A stretch of DNA of 18,117 bases, taken from Gamarada debralockiae (taxonomy: Eukaryota > Ascomycota > Leotiomycetes > Helotiales > Hyphodiscaceae). The translations under genes and the position numbers were made by a program. The stretch lies in the NCBI GenBank assembly GCA_002803225.1, contig NXFV01001328.1:1-18117 (forward strand), in the 5' to 3' direction. Below are positions 8,640-18,117 of the stretch, in pieces; position 1 is the first letter of the stretch, and every line of letters starts with the position of its first letter. The notes under the pieces are model-generated. The model ran no database searches, had not been told where the DNA came from, and worked only from the letters and a program-made list of their open reading frames with translations.

Positions 8640-9620
8640 CCCGTATTGATTGGATTACAGCGGATATACTATGACATCCATGCCCGACCACAGTCCGAAG
8701 GACAAGCAGCCGCATTGGAATTAGTCCACCACCCATCCCCCACGCAGCCATTGGTCATCGTGTTGCCCACTAGTAGTAGGAAGTCAGCATTGTTTTTTTC
8801 AGTGGCAGCCATGACCCATCGGCAGACCGTGATTGTGGTCGTGCCATTTGCCGTATTAGTAGATGATATTATTAGCCGCGGCGAAGCAGCCGGGTTAGAT
8901 TACGAGGAGTAGGTAAATAAACGGTCCGGACATGAATTACAGCAGTTGATCGTCGTCAGCGCGGACCGGGCCGTGCAGGGCGAGTTTTTACATTATACGA
9001 AGGGATTAGAGTTAGACGGACAGTTAGCATATGTGTTTTTCGACGAGTATTATATTATATTTACTGATATATTATACCGGGAGCAGTTACGTGAATTGTG
9101 GACGTTGTAATATTTAAATTGTCCGTTTACAGGGTTGACGGCCACGTTAATAATTCAATTGGAGGACATATTAAAGGAGCGGTTATGTATTGAGAATGCA
9201 TAGGTATTCCGGCGAAACACATCACGAAAGACAATCCGATATGAGGTCAAGGATAGCAAGGACGAAGTACTATCTGACATGGCTATTACGTGCGTACAGC
9301 AGATGATATTGGGTGAAGGGAAGTGCAAGGTTATATACGTACGGAGTTATAAGACTGGGAGGGTGATTAGTAGCGCATTAGAATGTCCGTTTTATTGCGC
9401 ACGAGCAGATAATAAAGGGGAGGTTTTATAGTAATAGATTACTGGGCCAAGTAGATAGATTATAGCCATAGGAGCATTAGGGATAGGAATTAATATCGAG
9501 GGGATCGTAATAATTATTTATATTAGTTGCCCGTATAGATTAACTAGTTTCGTATAGTAATCCGGGCGTAGAGGACGGAATAGGGAGGTAAGTAAGTCCG
9601 TAATTATTATACATATCGAG
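8640..9620 (+). other. RecQ-like helicase core of copy 1
   Basis: The segment reads through helicase motifs in order. Motif Ia/I is the altered PTSSRKS near 8770, and a hydrophobic VVVPFAVLVDD strand follows. The DExH-like FFDEYY near 9038 has Tyr at both last positions. TGLTAT is near 9135, a VIYVRSYKTGR segment (motif IV area) near 9330, GALGIGINIEG near 9470, and the motif VI region near 9555, where two stop codons and Gly-to-Arg changes are seen. Loss of the P-loop glycines and of the DExH His, plus stops, makes it inactive. The changes fit G-to-A and C-to-T transitions. Confidence 0.8.
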
Positions 9621-10527
9621 AGTAGCAGTAGTTAGAAGCAGAGGGAGGTGATAAGTAAGTATTCAATTGAGTAAGTAGATAAGGATAGTATAACGGAATT
9701 TATCTAAAGTCACGGGTGTCGATAGGTAGTATTGGGTCAATATATAGACGGCGCAGGAGCGGAGAGTAGTTATAGCTAGATAGACAGCGTTTTTTGTGAC
9801 CAGTATAAGATAAAGAGCGGTCGAGGATTAGGAGTAGAGGTAGAAGTAGTTGTAAGAGTTAAAGAGGAGGAGAAGGAGACAGGAACTACGGACCCGGGCA
9901 TAGTAGAGAAGGTAGATAGCGCGCAGATAATCTAGAAGTAGTTACAAGCTATAGAAAAACACTAGGAGCAAATAATCGTAGTGATAGACAAGTTGCAAGG
10001 GAATCGTATATATTACTAGTTAATTTGCGGTAGGGATATAGGTAACTAGGGGGCATATATATACGCAGATTATATATTTATAGAGTAGTCCGGATATAAG
10101 TATGAGTTGTATTAGGGATAGCGAGAGAGGGTAGATTTAGGCATATATTAGTATTATTATAAGTACAGGTTATACCAGAAGATATACCAGCGATTAAAAG
10201 ATAATAGGTAGTATAAGTATCTAAAAGTAATATTGCCCGGGATATATATATTATACTAATAGTAGTATTTACAAAGGGTTATAAAGGTAATAGGTTTCTA
10301 AGGGCAATTTGAGAAGGATATATAGGAGTAGTTAAAGGAAGTAAGTAAAGGGTTTAGGACGTATTAGGAAAGCTATTAAATAAGGACATAACAGATAGTA
10401 TACTAGATATATATTATAATAAAGGGGAAAGCTAATATAAAAGAGTAAGTAGTAGAGGATAATATATATAAAGAATTTAGTCTATAAGCTAATCAATAGA
10501 AATAAACTATAGTTATAGCTAGTAAGC

Positions 10528-11137
10528 TAAAAGGGTTTAAGGTTATTAAATAAGAGAATATTAATATTATATAAATAAAGTAAAAGATAAAGTTATTATT
10601 AAAGTATAGGAAAATTAAAGTTATATAATTTAAATAAGATAAAGAATATTAAAGGTAATTAATTTAAGATTAAAAGAAAAGTTAAAGATATTAAATAAAG
10701 AGTTATATATAAAATTAAATAAAATAAAATAGAATATAAGATAGAATATAAAATAAAAATAATAAGTTAAAGTAAAGAAGATAAGAAGTAAATTTATATT
10801 AAAAAGGAAAATAGTTAGTAAATAAGAAGTTTAGAATTAGATTAAGATTTAAAAGAGTTATTATAAAAAGAAAGTAAAAGGGAAAGTATATAGAAAAAAA
10901 AGAAAGTAAGTAAGAAAAAGAAAGAGAGTTAAAAGGAAGAGAAATAGAATAGAAGTAATATATAATAAAAGTAAAAAAAAGTAAAATTAAAATAAAGATT
11001 TTAGAGTAAAAGTAGAAGAAGAGAAATAAAGAGATAATAAAATAAAGAGTAAGAGTAGAGTTAAATAAAAGTATAAAGAAAAGAGTTAAAGGAAATAAGA
11101 GATAAATAAGTAAAAGGGAGAAAAAGAATATAGATTT
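10528..11137 (+). other. 610-bp tract with no cytosine on the plus strand
   Basis: Every base from 10528 to 11137 is A, G or T, while about 100 G are present by hand count. TG dinucleotides are absent as well, so each G follows A or G. The tract continues the 3' end of helicase copy 1, but no protein family could be recognised in it. Loss of all CA and TG is the expected end point of RIP; the total loss of C needs an ancestral sense strand already poor in CT, CC and CG. Confidence 0.9.
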
Positions 11138-11690
11138 CTATAAAATAAGATTAAATAATCTTATAAAAAACAAAAGAGATTAAAGATAGTATAAGTTAAA
11201 ATAAAGAATATATTAAATAAAAAGATATTAGAAAATAAGAGATAAAATAAAGTAAGTTAAAGGTTATTTTTTTAAAGATAAGATTAAAAAAGATAAATAT
11301 AAAGGTTTAAAAAAAAGTTAAGAAAGAAAAAGTAGTAGAAAAGAGAGAAAGAGTAAAGAAAGAGTTAAGATTTAATATTAATATAGCTCTATAACCCTAT
11401 TACAAAGTATATATAGAAAAGAGTATATAAGTAGTAGAGGGTCTAGTATAACTATAAAGTATAAAAGAAGAGAAGAGAAAGATAATAGTTAAAGATAGAG
11501 ATTTATTTATATCTTATAAGAGAATAATAGAGTTATAAAGAACAGGATAGTAAGGAATTATATAATTTTTAATCTAAACCTATATAATAAGTTCCTAGTA
11601 GGGTAGATTAGAAAGAAGATAGAGAGTATAATATAGAATATAAAATAGTTTATAACCTAAACCTATCCTCAATGTCTTATCCTTAATATC
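11138..11690. other. AT-rich decayed spacer, no gene seen
   Basis: Purine-rich plus-strand sequence continues to about 11560 and then becomes more mixed. A block of the form CTAAACCTAT occurs at 11573 and again at about 11658. Stops occur in all frames, and no RNA gene or recognisable protein was found. Confidence 0.5.
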
Positions 11691-11760
11691 CTGTTCCGGG
11701 CTGTACAGCCCGTGGGTTTAGGGCTAATGAGAACCCCGGTTATTTTAGCGAGAAAGCTCC
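11690..11760. other. GC-rich patch with a 16-bp perfect palindrome
   Basis: CGGGCTGTACAGCCCG at 11697-11712 is a perfect inverted repeat without spacer, preceded by TGTTC and followed by a GC-richer stretch to about 11760. It is an unusual GC island between two strongly AT-biased tracts. A TG start followed by such a palindrome also occurs at the ends of fungal LTRs, but no matching second LTR was found. Confidence 0.6.
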
Positions 11761-11817
11761 CTGGAGTAAAGTAGCCTGGAGGTTTTAATTTTATCTTAGA
11801 AAACCCTAAGGAGTAGG

Positions 11818-11826
11818 TATATAAGG
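11818..11826 (+). promoter_or_regulatory. TATA-like box ahead of helicase copy 2
   Basis: TATATAAGG lies about 250 bp upstream of the copy 2 start position, comparable with the TATAAAAG ahead of copy 1. It may be the mutated counterpart. The gene behind it is dead, so any activity is doubtful. Confidence 0.35.
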
Positions 11827-12069
11827 TAAGTGACTATATATATTCGATTACTGTTATTAGAATTTTTAAATTCTATATTATTATTATGATATTATTAGGT
11901 TAAGTTAAATAAGGTATTAAGATTAAGATTATTAGTTAGTTAAGTAAAAATAAGGATTTACGTTAGCCTATATAAATATAGTACAAAGGGAATATATTAA
12001 GAACCTAAAATTAAGTAAAAGAGAGTAAAAAGTAGATAATAGAATCGGGAATCTATAGAAGATACTAAA

Positions 12070-15000
12070 ATAGACGAGTTTATTATTTATTTGCCCGAAT
12101 TTCAAGTGATTATATATAAGAAGTACTAGTATACTATATTACCTAGTTAGATTAATATGTATTTTATGCCCAAGAAACTGTATAGGTTAGATAAGGAGAC
12201 ACGTGAGAAAATTAAAAAAGAAGTAGCTAAGATAGAAGAATTAATTCCTAATTTAAAGGTATTAAAGTATTATAAGTTCTTATTCCCCCTAGTAATATCT
12301 AGGTCTATTCCCATATTAGCTAAGCCTAAAATACGTAGTATGCGATATATATTTAAGGTTAAAGAGCAAGAGTGTTCGTACGTGTATTATTCATTATAAT
12401 AGATATAAGAGCATTATTAAGATGTATACAAATAAAGGAGTAAGAACAAAGGAGGCTAGCCTAGTAAAGATAATCCGAAGTTAGCCCAAGAGGTTCCGTG
12501 GAAGATAGGCATCTATTACTAGCGGTTTTTTAAGTAGGGCCCGAAATCAAGGTATTTCAAGATTTAGAGGGTTGAGACAAGGCCTAGCCTAATACCCTGA
12601 ATAAGATCCCGAGTAGACTAGTTCTAGGCTATAAAAGAAGAGATAAAGCAAGTATTTAAGAAAGCTACTAATAAGGAGGAACATTAGATTAAGGAGACGG
12701 ACAAAGCTAAGGAGCTAAGCCCGTGGTTAAAGTGAGTAGCTTAAATACTACATTTCACTAGTATCGACTAAAAGGAAGTACAAGAGTTTGTTAAACCCAT
12801 TAATAAAGAAGACGAGCTGTATTTAGCTATTTTATAAAAGGCATTCGAGTGGTTAATTCAAGATATATAGTACTATACTATACAAGAGGTTATTAGCTAG
12901 TAAGTATTATTTAAGGCTAATAAGAAGGAGGTTGACAAGAAACCTAATATACCGTTCGACAGTTAAATAGACATTATAACAGTTGAGCGATATATAAAAG
13001 TATAAAAGTAGTTATTATTATATATATTTTAAGTAAAAGAAGATAAGCTAGAGAAGCGGCTGCCGTATCGATTGACCGAGGAATAATAAATAGCTATATA
13101 AGTTATACAGGAAAAGATTAGAGAGTTTCAGATATAGAAGGAAGAGCAAAGAGAAGAAGAGAACGAGGAGGAGGAGGATATAAGAGAGGAGAGAGATAAG
13201 GACGAGGAGGGCAAGGAAGAGCAAGATAAGGAGAGCAAAGAAGGGCAAGATAAAGAGAGAGAGAAGAGAAACAAGGGGAGAGAAGAGAGAGAGTAGGCCA
13301 AAGAGATCAAGTAAATACAATAGATCTAGAGGGAGATATTATGATTTTGCATTGTATTATTAGACTACCCATTATAAGATAACGAGTACAAGAGTACTAT
13401 TATTAGTAGATTAGCCGTTTTAAGGATAAAAGGGGATAAAGGGTAGATAAAAGCCAAGGATTATACTCTAAAGTATTTAGCTATAATTAAATTAGCCCGG
13501 TTAATAGTAGTCTAAGAAGCGTACGAGCGAAGGCAAGAGTAGATTCGCTAGTACTAGAGCAATAGTATAACGGAGATAGAGGCTAAGAAGTAGGCCAAGA
13601 GTTATTATAGTTGGGTAAAGAAATTAGTTAGCTAATTTATAATTATAGCCTATGGCAGCCGCGATCCTACGCCTATATAGTAGATATATTAGACCTAGTC
13701 ATATAGATTCAAGATCAGATATACTATACCTATAGCTAGGAAGATCTAATAGATTAGGGAGGAGGTATTATATTCTAGTAGCCGGTTTTATATAGTACAA
13801 TTACAGAGTATAGTATATAGATTGATCGAGGAGGCCCGAGACGAGTTGTTTAGGAAGTTAATAATAATAGAAAAAGAGGGCAAGTAAGTTTTACTTATTA
13901 ATTAAGAATCTATAGTTAATTAGCTGTCTAAAACTAAGGTTAAATAGTTATTTTTAGACGACGAGCATAACAAATTCGCGGCCTATAAAGAGTAGTAGTT
14001 ATTTAAGTGTATATACTAGGAGTAGGTATTATAAGAGTAGTTTTTAAACACTGAGAGAAAGGTGAAGGAGAGGGCCAGAGAGGTATACTAATAATACATT
14101 AAACGGTTTTTAAAGTTATTATTAGTATTAATACATTTGTACGATAGGTAGCCTAGTAGAGCCCCAGAGTTATTGAGTTTGTAGTAGAAGAATACGCCTA
14201 ATAGTAGAGTATAGAATATTATTATCGAGAGTAAGATAATTGTATTTATTACCTAATATCAAAAGGGGTATTAAAGCAGTAGTAATATCAAAATCATCCA
14301 CAGGTATTTGCCCAGAGAAGTCGGAGAGTTATTAGTATATTATTTGTAGTTAGTATTATTGTTTTGGGAGAAGTTATAGTACTAGATAATAGGTATAGTC
14401 GTGTCTAGTACGTTTTTGTAAAGGAGTAGCAAGAAGAAGGAGTATTACTAATAGATAAGACTAAATAAAGAGAGATTAGATAAGGAGAAGAAGAGAAAGG
14501 GGAAAAGGAGGTAAGTAAGTCAGAGGGACGAACGAGAATAGCGATAGGCCCGGCTATAGACATTAGAGCGTATATAGAAGATCATACAAAAAGCAAGTAT
14601 CTAATAGATAGGAAAGGAAGCTAGTTTAAACATTAGTATATAGAGGCAGATTACTATTACTATATTATAGCGTTTTTATTAGGACAACTAATTTGAGGAT
14701 AACTAGGGTAAGTTAGACGGCGAAGAGAAGGATAAGGATATAGATAAAGACGACCTATAGGATTTATAAGCCGGCCATAGAATACATATTACTAGGATAA
14801 TTTATATATATAAGTTAATAGAAGGGAATAATACAATTATTAGCCGGTATAAGAAGTTCTAGCGTATTAGCTAGGGTTGGCACTAATTTTTGGAGTTTGT
14901 ATCTATAAGAGACAGTAATAATATTCGTACGAGAAAGAGAAAGCATAAGGCGTATAGTAAGGTCAATAGGATCAAAGAGATATAGTAGAAGAGATTACGT

Positions 15001-15645
15001 AAGGTCGATATCTAGTACAAGTTAGAAGTAATATATAGGAAGAGGAGTAAGTTCTGTGGGTTACAGAAGCCTATATTAGAGGCTATTATAAAGAACCAGA
15101 GCCTGATTTTAGTAGTAATAGGAACAGGGGTTAATAAGACTATGTTATTCTAGATTCCAGCCCATAGTATTAGTTTAAGGACTATAATTATAGTTAGCCT
15201 ATTAGTTTTATTATAGGACTATATAGTTGAGAGGTACCAGCAGGTTAGGATTTCGTGTATAAGGTAGAACAGTTAGTAGACACCTGAATCCGGGGTCTAA
15301 ATAGTTATTATCACGCCTGAGTCAGCTGTTAGTAAGGTATTCGAGACGTTTTTGAACTAGTTACAGGGCAGGCGGCAGTTATAGCGGATTATAATTAACG
15401 AGTATTATATAGTTATAGATAGTAAGCCCGATTTCCGGCCCTAAATACAGTGATTAAGGGAGTTAGTATCACGGGAGGTATAAATAGTGTTTTTAACAGC
15501 CATATTACTACTATACTAAGAGCCCGAATTTATAAGGATTATAAAGGTCCGTCCAGAAAACGTTCACGTATTCCGTACGCCTACTATATAGCCTAATATT
15601 ATATATTCGGTGTTTAAGTATTGTAGAAAGAACGAAATACAAGTA
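12070..15645 (+). pseudogene. OrsD zinc finger-RecQ-type helicase gene, copy 2, strongly RIP-decayed and 3'-truncated
   Basis: One frame runs about 1,190 codons from 12070 to 15645 without a visible frameshift. The first codon is ATA where copy 1 has ATG, as a TG-to-TA change would give. In order: an OrsD module starting LPEF (the zinc ligands now mostly Tyr); a WKIGIYYQRFF block near 12499; a Lys/Glu-rich linker (13120-13300); the central block with PSRAPELLSL and the REVGELLVYY segment (about 14150-14345); a GHRIHITRIIY block near 14770; and the start of a RecQ helicase with GTGVNKT as P-loop (near 15123), ITPESAV, INEYYIVID for DExH and FLTA. Sequence identity stops after about 15645, before motifs IV-VI. 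Well over 100 in-frame stops are nearly all TAA or TAG with a few TGA. It is a different subfamily from copy 1 and lacks the copy 1 intron. Confidence 0.85.
13120..13310 (+). other. Purine-rich stretch encoding the charged linker of copy 2
   Basis: About 190 bp of almost pure A and G encode, in the helicase frame, a run of Glu, Lys, Arg and Asp with few other residues. It sits between the OrsD part and the central domain and is likely a flexible or coiled-coil linker. The opposite strand reads as a leucine/serine-rich frame, which is only its shadow. Confidence 0.75.
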
Positions 15646-16080
15646 TAAGCACGTCCTGATTGCGCTGTGTATCGCATGTGCTCTTAGTGAGGGATAAAAC
15701 AAAAACAATAATATAAAACGAAGATTATAATACTTGAAAACACTACAAAATATATTAGAAAACAAGTTATATGATTATATATATATATATATAGATATCT
15801 ATATACAGGCCTAGCTATAAAAGACAAAATATACCTAGCTAGTATATAATATCCAGCTAAGTAAGATTAGCATTAATATAACCGATTTCCCTACTATATT
15901 TATCCCCTCTTATATTCGTACTTACTCTTAAGTACTAAAAAGAAAAGGAAATCAAATAGAAAATTATACAAAAGAAAGAACTAATACTCTAATACTCTAT
16001 TAAAAGAATCCCTCCTATAATTACTACTATAATTATATAATTATCCCCTAATAATATTAATATTATTAACTTTATTACTT
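15646..16080. other. Less mutated AT-rich spacer after the copy 2 break
   Basis: CA and TG dinucleotides reappear immediately after the helicase homology ends, which marks a change of sequence history. The stretch contains an AT dinucleotide run at 15776-15793. No coding region or RNA gene was recognised. Confidence 0.5.
15776..15793. repeat. AT dinucleotide microsatellite
   Basis: About nine AT units follow each other directly within AT-rich spacer DNA. Confidence 0.8.
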
Positions 16081-16084
16081 TTCA

Positions 16085-17100
16085 AACCCTCTAAACCCTT
16101 CAAATAAAGCAAATAATCTAGGCACTAATATAGGCGAATTACAATTAGCTTACTTATATATTTGTCTCGTTTACTCTCCTATAATTATCTCCTAATTTCT
16201 ATAAAAGAGTCTCTTTTTTCTTTAACTCTTTAATAACTTTAATAACTCTTTTTAATTAACTTTAATAATAACCTTATTAATAATTCCCTTTTTCGTCCTT
16301 TTACTATTAATTTAACCTTATTCTAGCTTAATTAAGTATCTTCTTTCTATTATTATTACTAATAGGTTTTAAATATAGACTTTAACCTTCTTACTTCGAT
16401 CTTAGACCTTATAACCTATTTCCTTAGAAGTTATACTCTCTTCCTTTATATAAATAATCTAATATTCTTTAAAGTTCTTTTTATTAATCTATAATATCTC
16501 CTTGTCTTCTTTATAGTTAATATATTAGGAAGTTTCTTCCCTTTTTCTCTTCCCTTAGATTAACTTTAGACTAACTATATATATAGCTTTGTCTATACTT
16601 TAAATTAAGCTTTTCGACTCTTCTAACTCTCGAATATACTCCTTGTTTTTAATTTAGCCTTCGAATAAGAACTCCTCTCTCTTCTTTATTCCTTCTTAGA
16701 TTAACTCTAAGTTAACTATATATATAGTTTTATCTTTATCTCGAGTCGAATACCTTAATTCTTCTAACCCTTAAATATACTTCTTATCCTTCCTTTCTTC
16801 CTTTCTTATAACTTTAATATCTCCTTCTTTTGAACTAGCTTTATTATATTGACTTTAATATATAAAGGTCGATCTCTTCCTTCGAATATATATATACTTA
16901 GGAGAGTAAGTAAAGGCTTTAATAAGAAGTATTCCTTTCCTTTTCTCTTAATAAGGTATTAGTTTATAATAATGTACTTAGAACTACTTAAATATCTCTT
17001 AGATACTTCTTTAAATATACTTCCTTCGGGAAAATATAATATTTAGTTATAAGTCGCTTTTCCTAAGTCTTTACTATAGTCTCTCTTATAGTAAGCCTTG
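16085..17100 (-). pseudogene. Degenerate minus-strand coding sequence with 47-codon tandem repeats, family not recognised
   Basis: On the minus strand, two long joined frames (about 17100-16800, then 16790-16085 after one shift) read as protein-like sequence. It is rich in Lys, Glu, Ile and Leu, and the stops are TAA or TAG, as expected from mutated Gln and Trp codons. Recognisable stretches include KRDYSKDLGKATY and YFPEGSIFKEVSKRYL in the first frame and two homologous units (KEYIRELEESK... and KKYIQGLEEL...) in the second. I could not assign a family. The plus strand here is rich in C over G, the mirror image of the helicase region, so the sense strand is again G-rich and C-poor. It may be another decayed mobile element. 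Confidence 0.5.
16554..16792 (-). repeat. 141-bp-period tandem repeat within the minus-strand degenerate gene
   Basis: Units at about 16554-16652 and 16695-16792 align along about 98 bp, sharing CTTAGATTAACT, TAACTATATATATAG and TTCTTCTAAC-like blocks. The period of 141 bp equals 47 codons, so both units stay in the same minus-strand frame and encode related 32-residue segments. That argues for a repeat in an ancestral protein and not for random AT similarity. Confidence 0.7.
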
Positions 17101-18117
17101 GCCCTCTATATATCTATATCTTATCAAGACTCTATCTTTTTCTATTATCTCTTTCTACTAAAGTAATTAGATCCTTTATTACTACTTTTATTAGTATAGT
17201 CCCTAATTATCCCCTTTCTATTAGCTATTAATTAACCCCCTAAATAAGAGTTAAATATATACGCTAAGTATTAGTACCTTAAGTAAGTATCTATATATAT
17301 TATCCTATAGCTACTTATTTCGTATTAGTCTTCTAATATCGGCTTAAGCTTCGTTACTTATCTAACTAGGTTTAGTGAAACTCTTTTGTACTTTAGAGTA
17401 CTATCTAATAAGTATACTCTCTATATATATCTCTTCTCTGGCTAATACCTAGACTAGACTCTAGATTCCCTAGATTCTATACTAGTTAGACTAGCCCCTT
17501 AAACTAGACTAGTTTCCTTCTTTAGACTAATCTCCTTCCTTAGACTAGTCTTCTAGATCTCTCTTTTATTATAGATTTTATTAGCTATTTAGCTATCTAG
17601 CTATCTAACTTATTAGATAGATAATTACTACTATTCTTAGAATAACTATTAAACTCTCCTAATAAGCTTATATGCCTCCCTAGTATAGAGTTAAAATTTA
17701 ATTACATTAGACTAGAGAGAGGTAGCTCTCTATATTCCTTTTTATTTTTAGAAGGTTTCTTCTATATTCTTTTTAAGGGAAGTAATTCTCTTTTAACTTC
17801 TTTCTTAGGAGCTTAATTCTATCTATAATTTAGCGTTTTACTTTTCCTCCCTATCTCTACTAAGTACTTAAGTCCCTAACTATACTCTTTATCTAAGTAG
17901 TAAGAGGTCTAAAATAGCTAGTACTAGCTTAGATATATAGAGATTCTTAGTACTAGAGAATTTATTCTCTATTAATACTAAGTTAGGGATATTATAATAT
18001 ATTATTTTCAGTATAATAGAATTAAGTTCCTACTCTAGTAGTTCTCCTTAGAGGGCTATCTTTATATAGTACTTTAGTACTATACTCAAAAATAGACTAA
18101 GAACAAGTCTTACTTAA
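17101..18117. other. Pyrimidine-rich AT-rich decayed tract, no gene recognised
   Basis: The plus strand remains richer in C than in G, and CTAGACTAGACT-like short repeats occur around 17440-17550. Minus-strand readings give protein-like fragments with many TAA and TAG stops, but no motif I can name. It probably continues the decayed minus-strand element to the left and runs off the window. Confidence 0.45.

Larger units (their letters stand above)
5243..10527 (+). pseudogene. OrsD zinc finger-RecQ-type helicase gene, copy 1, RIP-decayed but full-length
   Basis: One frame runs from ATG 5243 to the donor at 6816, and the frame resumed after a 76-bp intron runs to about 10527, roughly 1,740 codons with no visible frameshift. 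In order there are two OrsD-type CxxC...H modules (5243-5668, 5729-6250), a long central region with the family's CIHVTGGQPARGPEL block (about 7785-7830), and a RecQ-like helicase: a P-loop position reading PTSSRKS instead of GSGKS, FFDEYY for DExH (about 9038-9055), a TGLTAT block, GALGIGINIEG, and a motif VI beginning SGR. A helicase C-terminal extension follows. About 60 in-frame stops are all TAG or TAA, at Gln and Trp positions, so no protein is made. The P-loop is also damaged. The family is often multicopy and subtelomeric and may be mobile; function is not firmly known. Confidence 0.85.

Noticed and set aside
5243..10527. Stop-codon reassignment or readthrough (TAG/TAA read as Gln)
   Set aside because: Several stops stand at expected Trp positions, the P-loop and DExH residues are also damaged, and stop density rises along the gene. 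The RelA/SpoT-type gene shows no in-frame TAG or TAA. RIP explains this better.
11696..11890. Solo LTR beginning at the TGTTC palindrome
   Set aside because: No second copy, no clear CA end and no target duplication could be found; kept only as a palindrome.
12157..12399. A separate 80-codon gene
   Set aside because: It is one stop-free segment of the OrsD module of copy 2, in the same frame as the rest of that pseudogene.
13048..13320. Minus-strand leucine-rich frame resembling a membrane protein
   Set aside because: It is the complement of the Lys/Glu-rich linker of helicase copy 2, where GAG/GAA/AAG read as CTC/TTC/CTT on the other strand.
1..18117. tRNA, rRNA or CRISPR-like arrays
   Set aside because: No cloverleaf with a B-box, no rRNA stretch and no regularly spaced identical repeats with unique spacers were seen.

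Overview
The window looks like part of the repeat-rich, accessory compartment of a filamentous ascomycete (Pezizomycotina). Four things suggest this: one GC-rich intact gene island lies between long AT-rich tracts; those tracts carry the CpA-to-TpA decay typical of repeat-induced point mutation (RIP); there is a short spliceosomal intron; and the decayed genes belong to families common in such fungi (OrsD zinc finger-RecQ helicase, Ty3/gypsy pol). The species cannot be named from the sequence.

Layout. 1-1240 is AT-rich and holds a decayed Ty3/gypsy integrase fragment on the minus strand. 1240-4740 is the GC-rich island, with one intact 889-codon minus-strand gene for a RelA/SpoT-type nucleotidyltransferase-domain protein that carries three internal in-frame repeat arrays. 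4780-10530 is a decayed but structurally near-complete OrsD-RecQ helicase gene (copy 1, plus strand) with a recognisable TATA promoter, a repeat-bearing leader, one 76-bp intron and about 60 in-frame stops, all TAG or TAA. 10528-11137 contains no C at all on the plus strand. 11140-12070 is decayed spacer with a small GC-rich palindromic patch. 12070-15645 is a second, diverged and more decayed OrsD-RecQ gene in the same orientation (copy 2), cut off inside the helicase domain. 15650-16080 is less mutated AT-rich DNA. 16085-18117 is again heavily decayed but with opposite strand skew, and includes a minus-strand degenerate coding sequence with a 47-codon tandem repeat.

How it fits together. 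Only the RelA/SpoT-type gene appears functional. OrsD-RecQ helicase genes of this type are often multicopy and subtelomeric in fungi, so the setting may be subtelomeric, but no telomere repeat array is present. The most unusual signal is compositional. The sense strand of helicase copy 1, including its untranslated leader, has almost no CT dinucleotides except CTA, while AG is plentiful. CTA is what RIP makes from CCA. This implies that the element was already nearly CT-free on its sense strand before RIP, a strand-specific bias that ordinary RIP does not explain. All counts are by eye.
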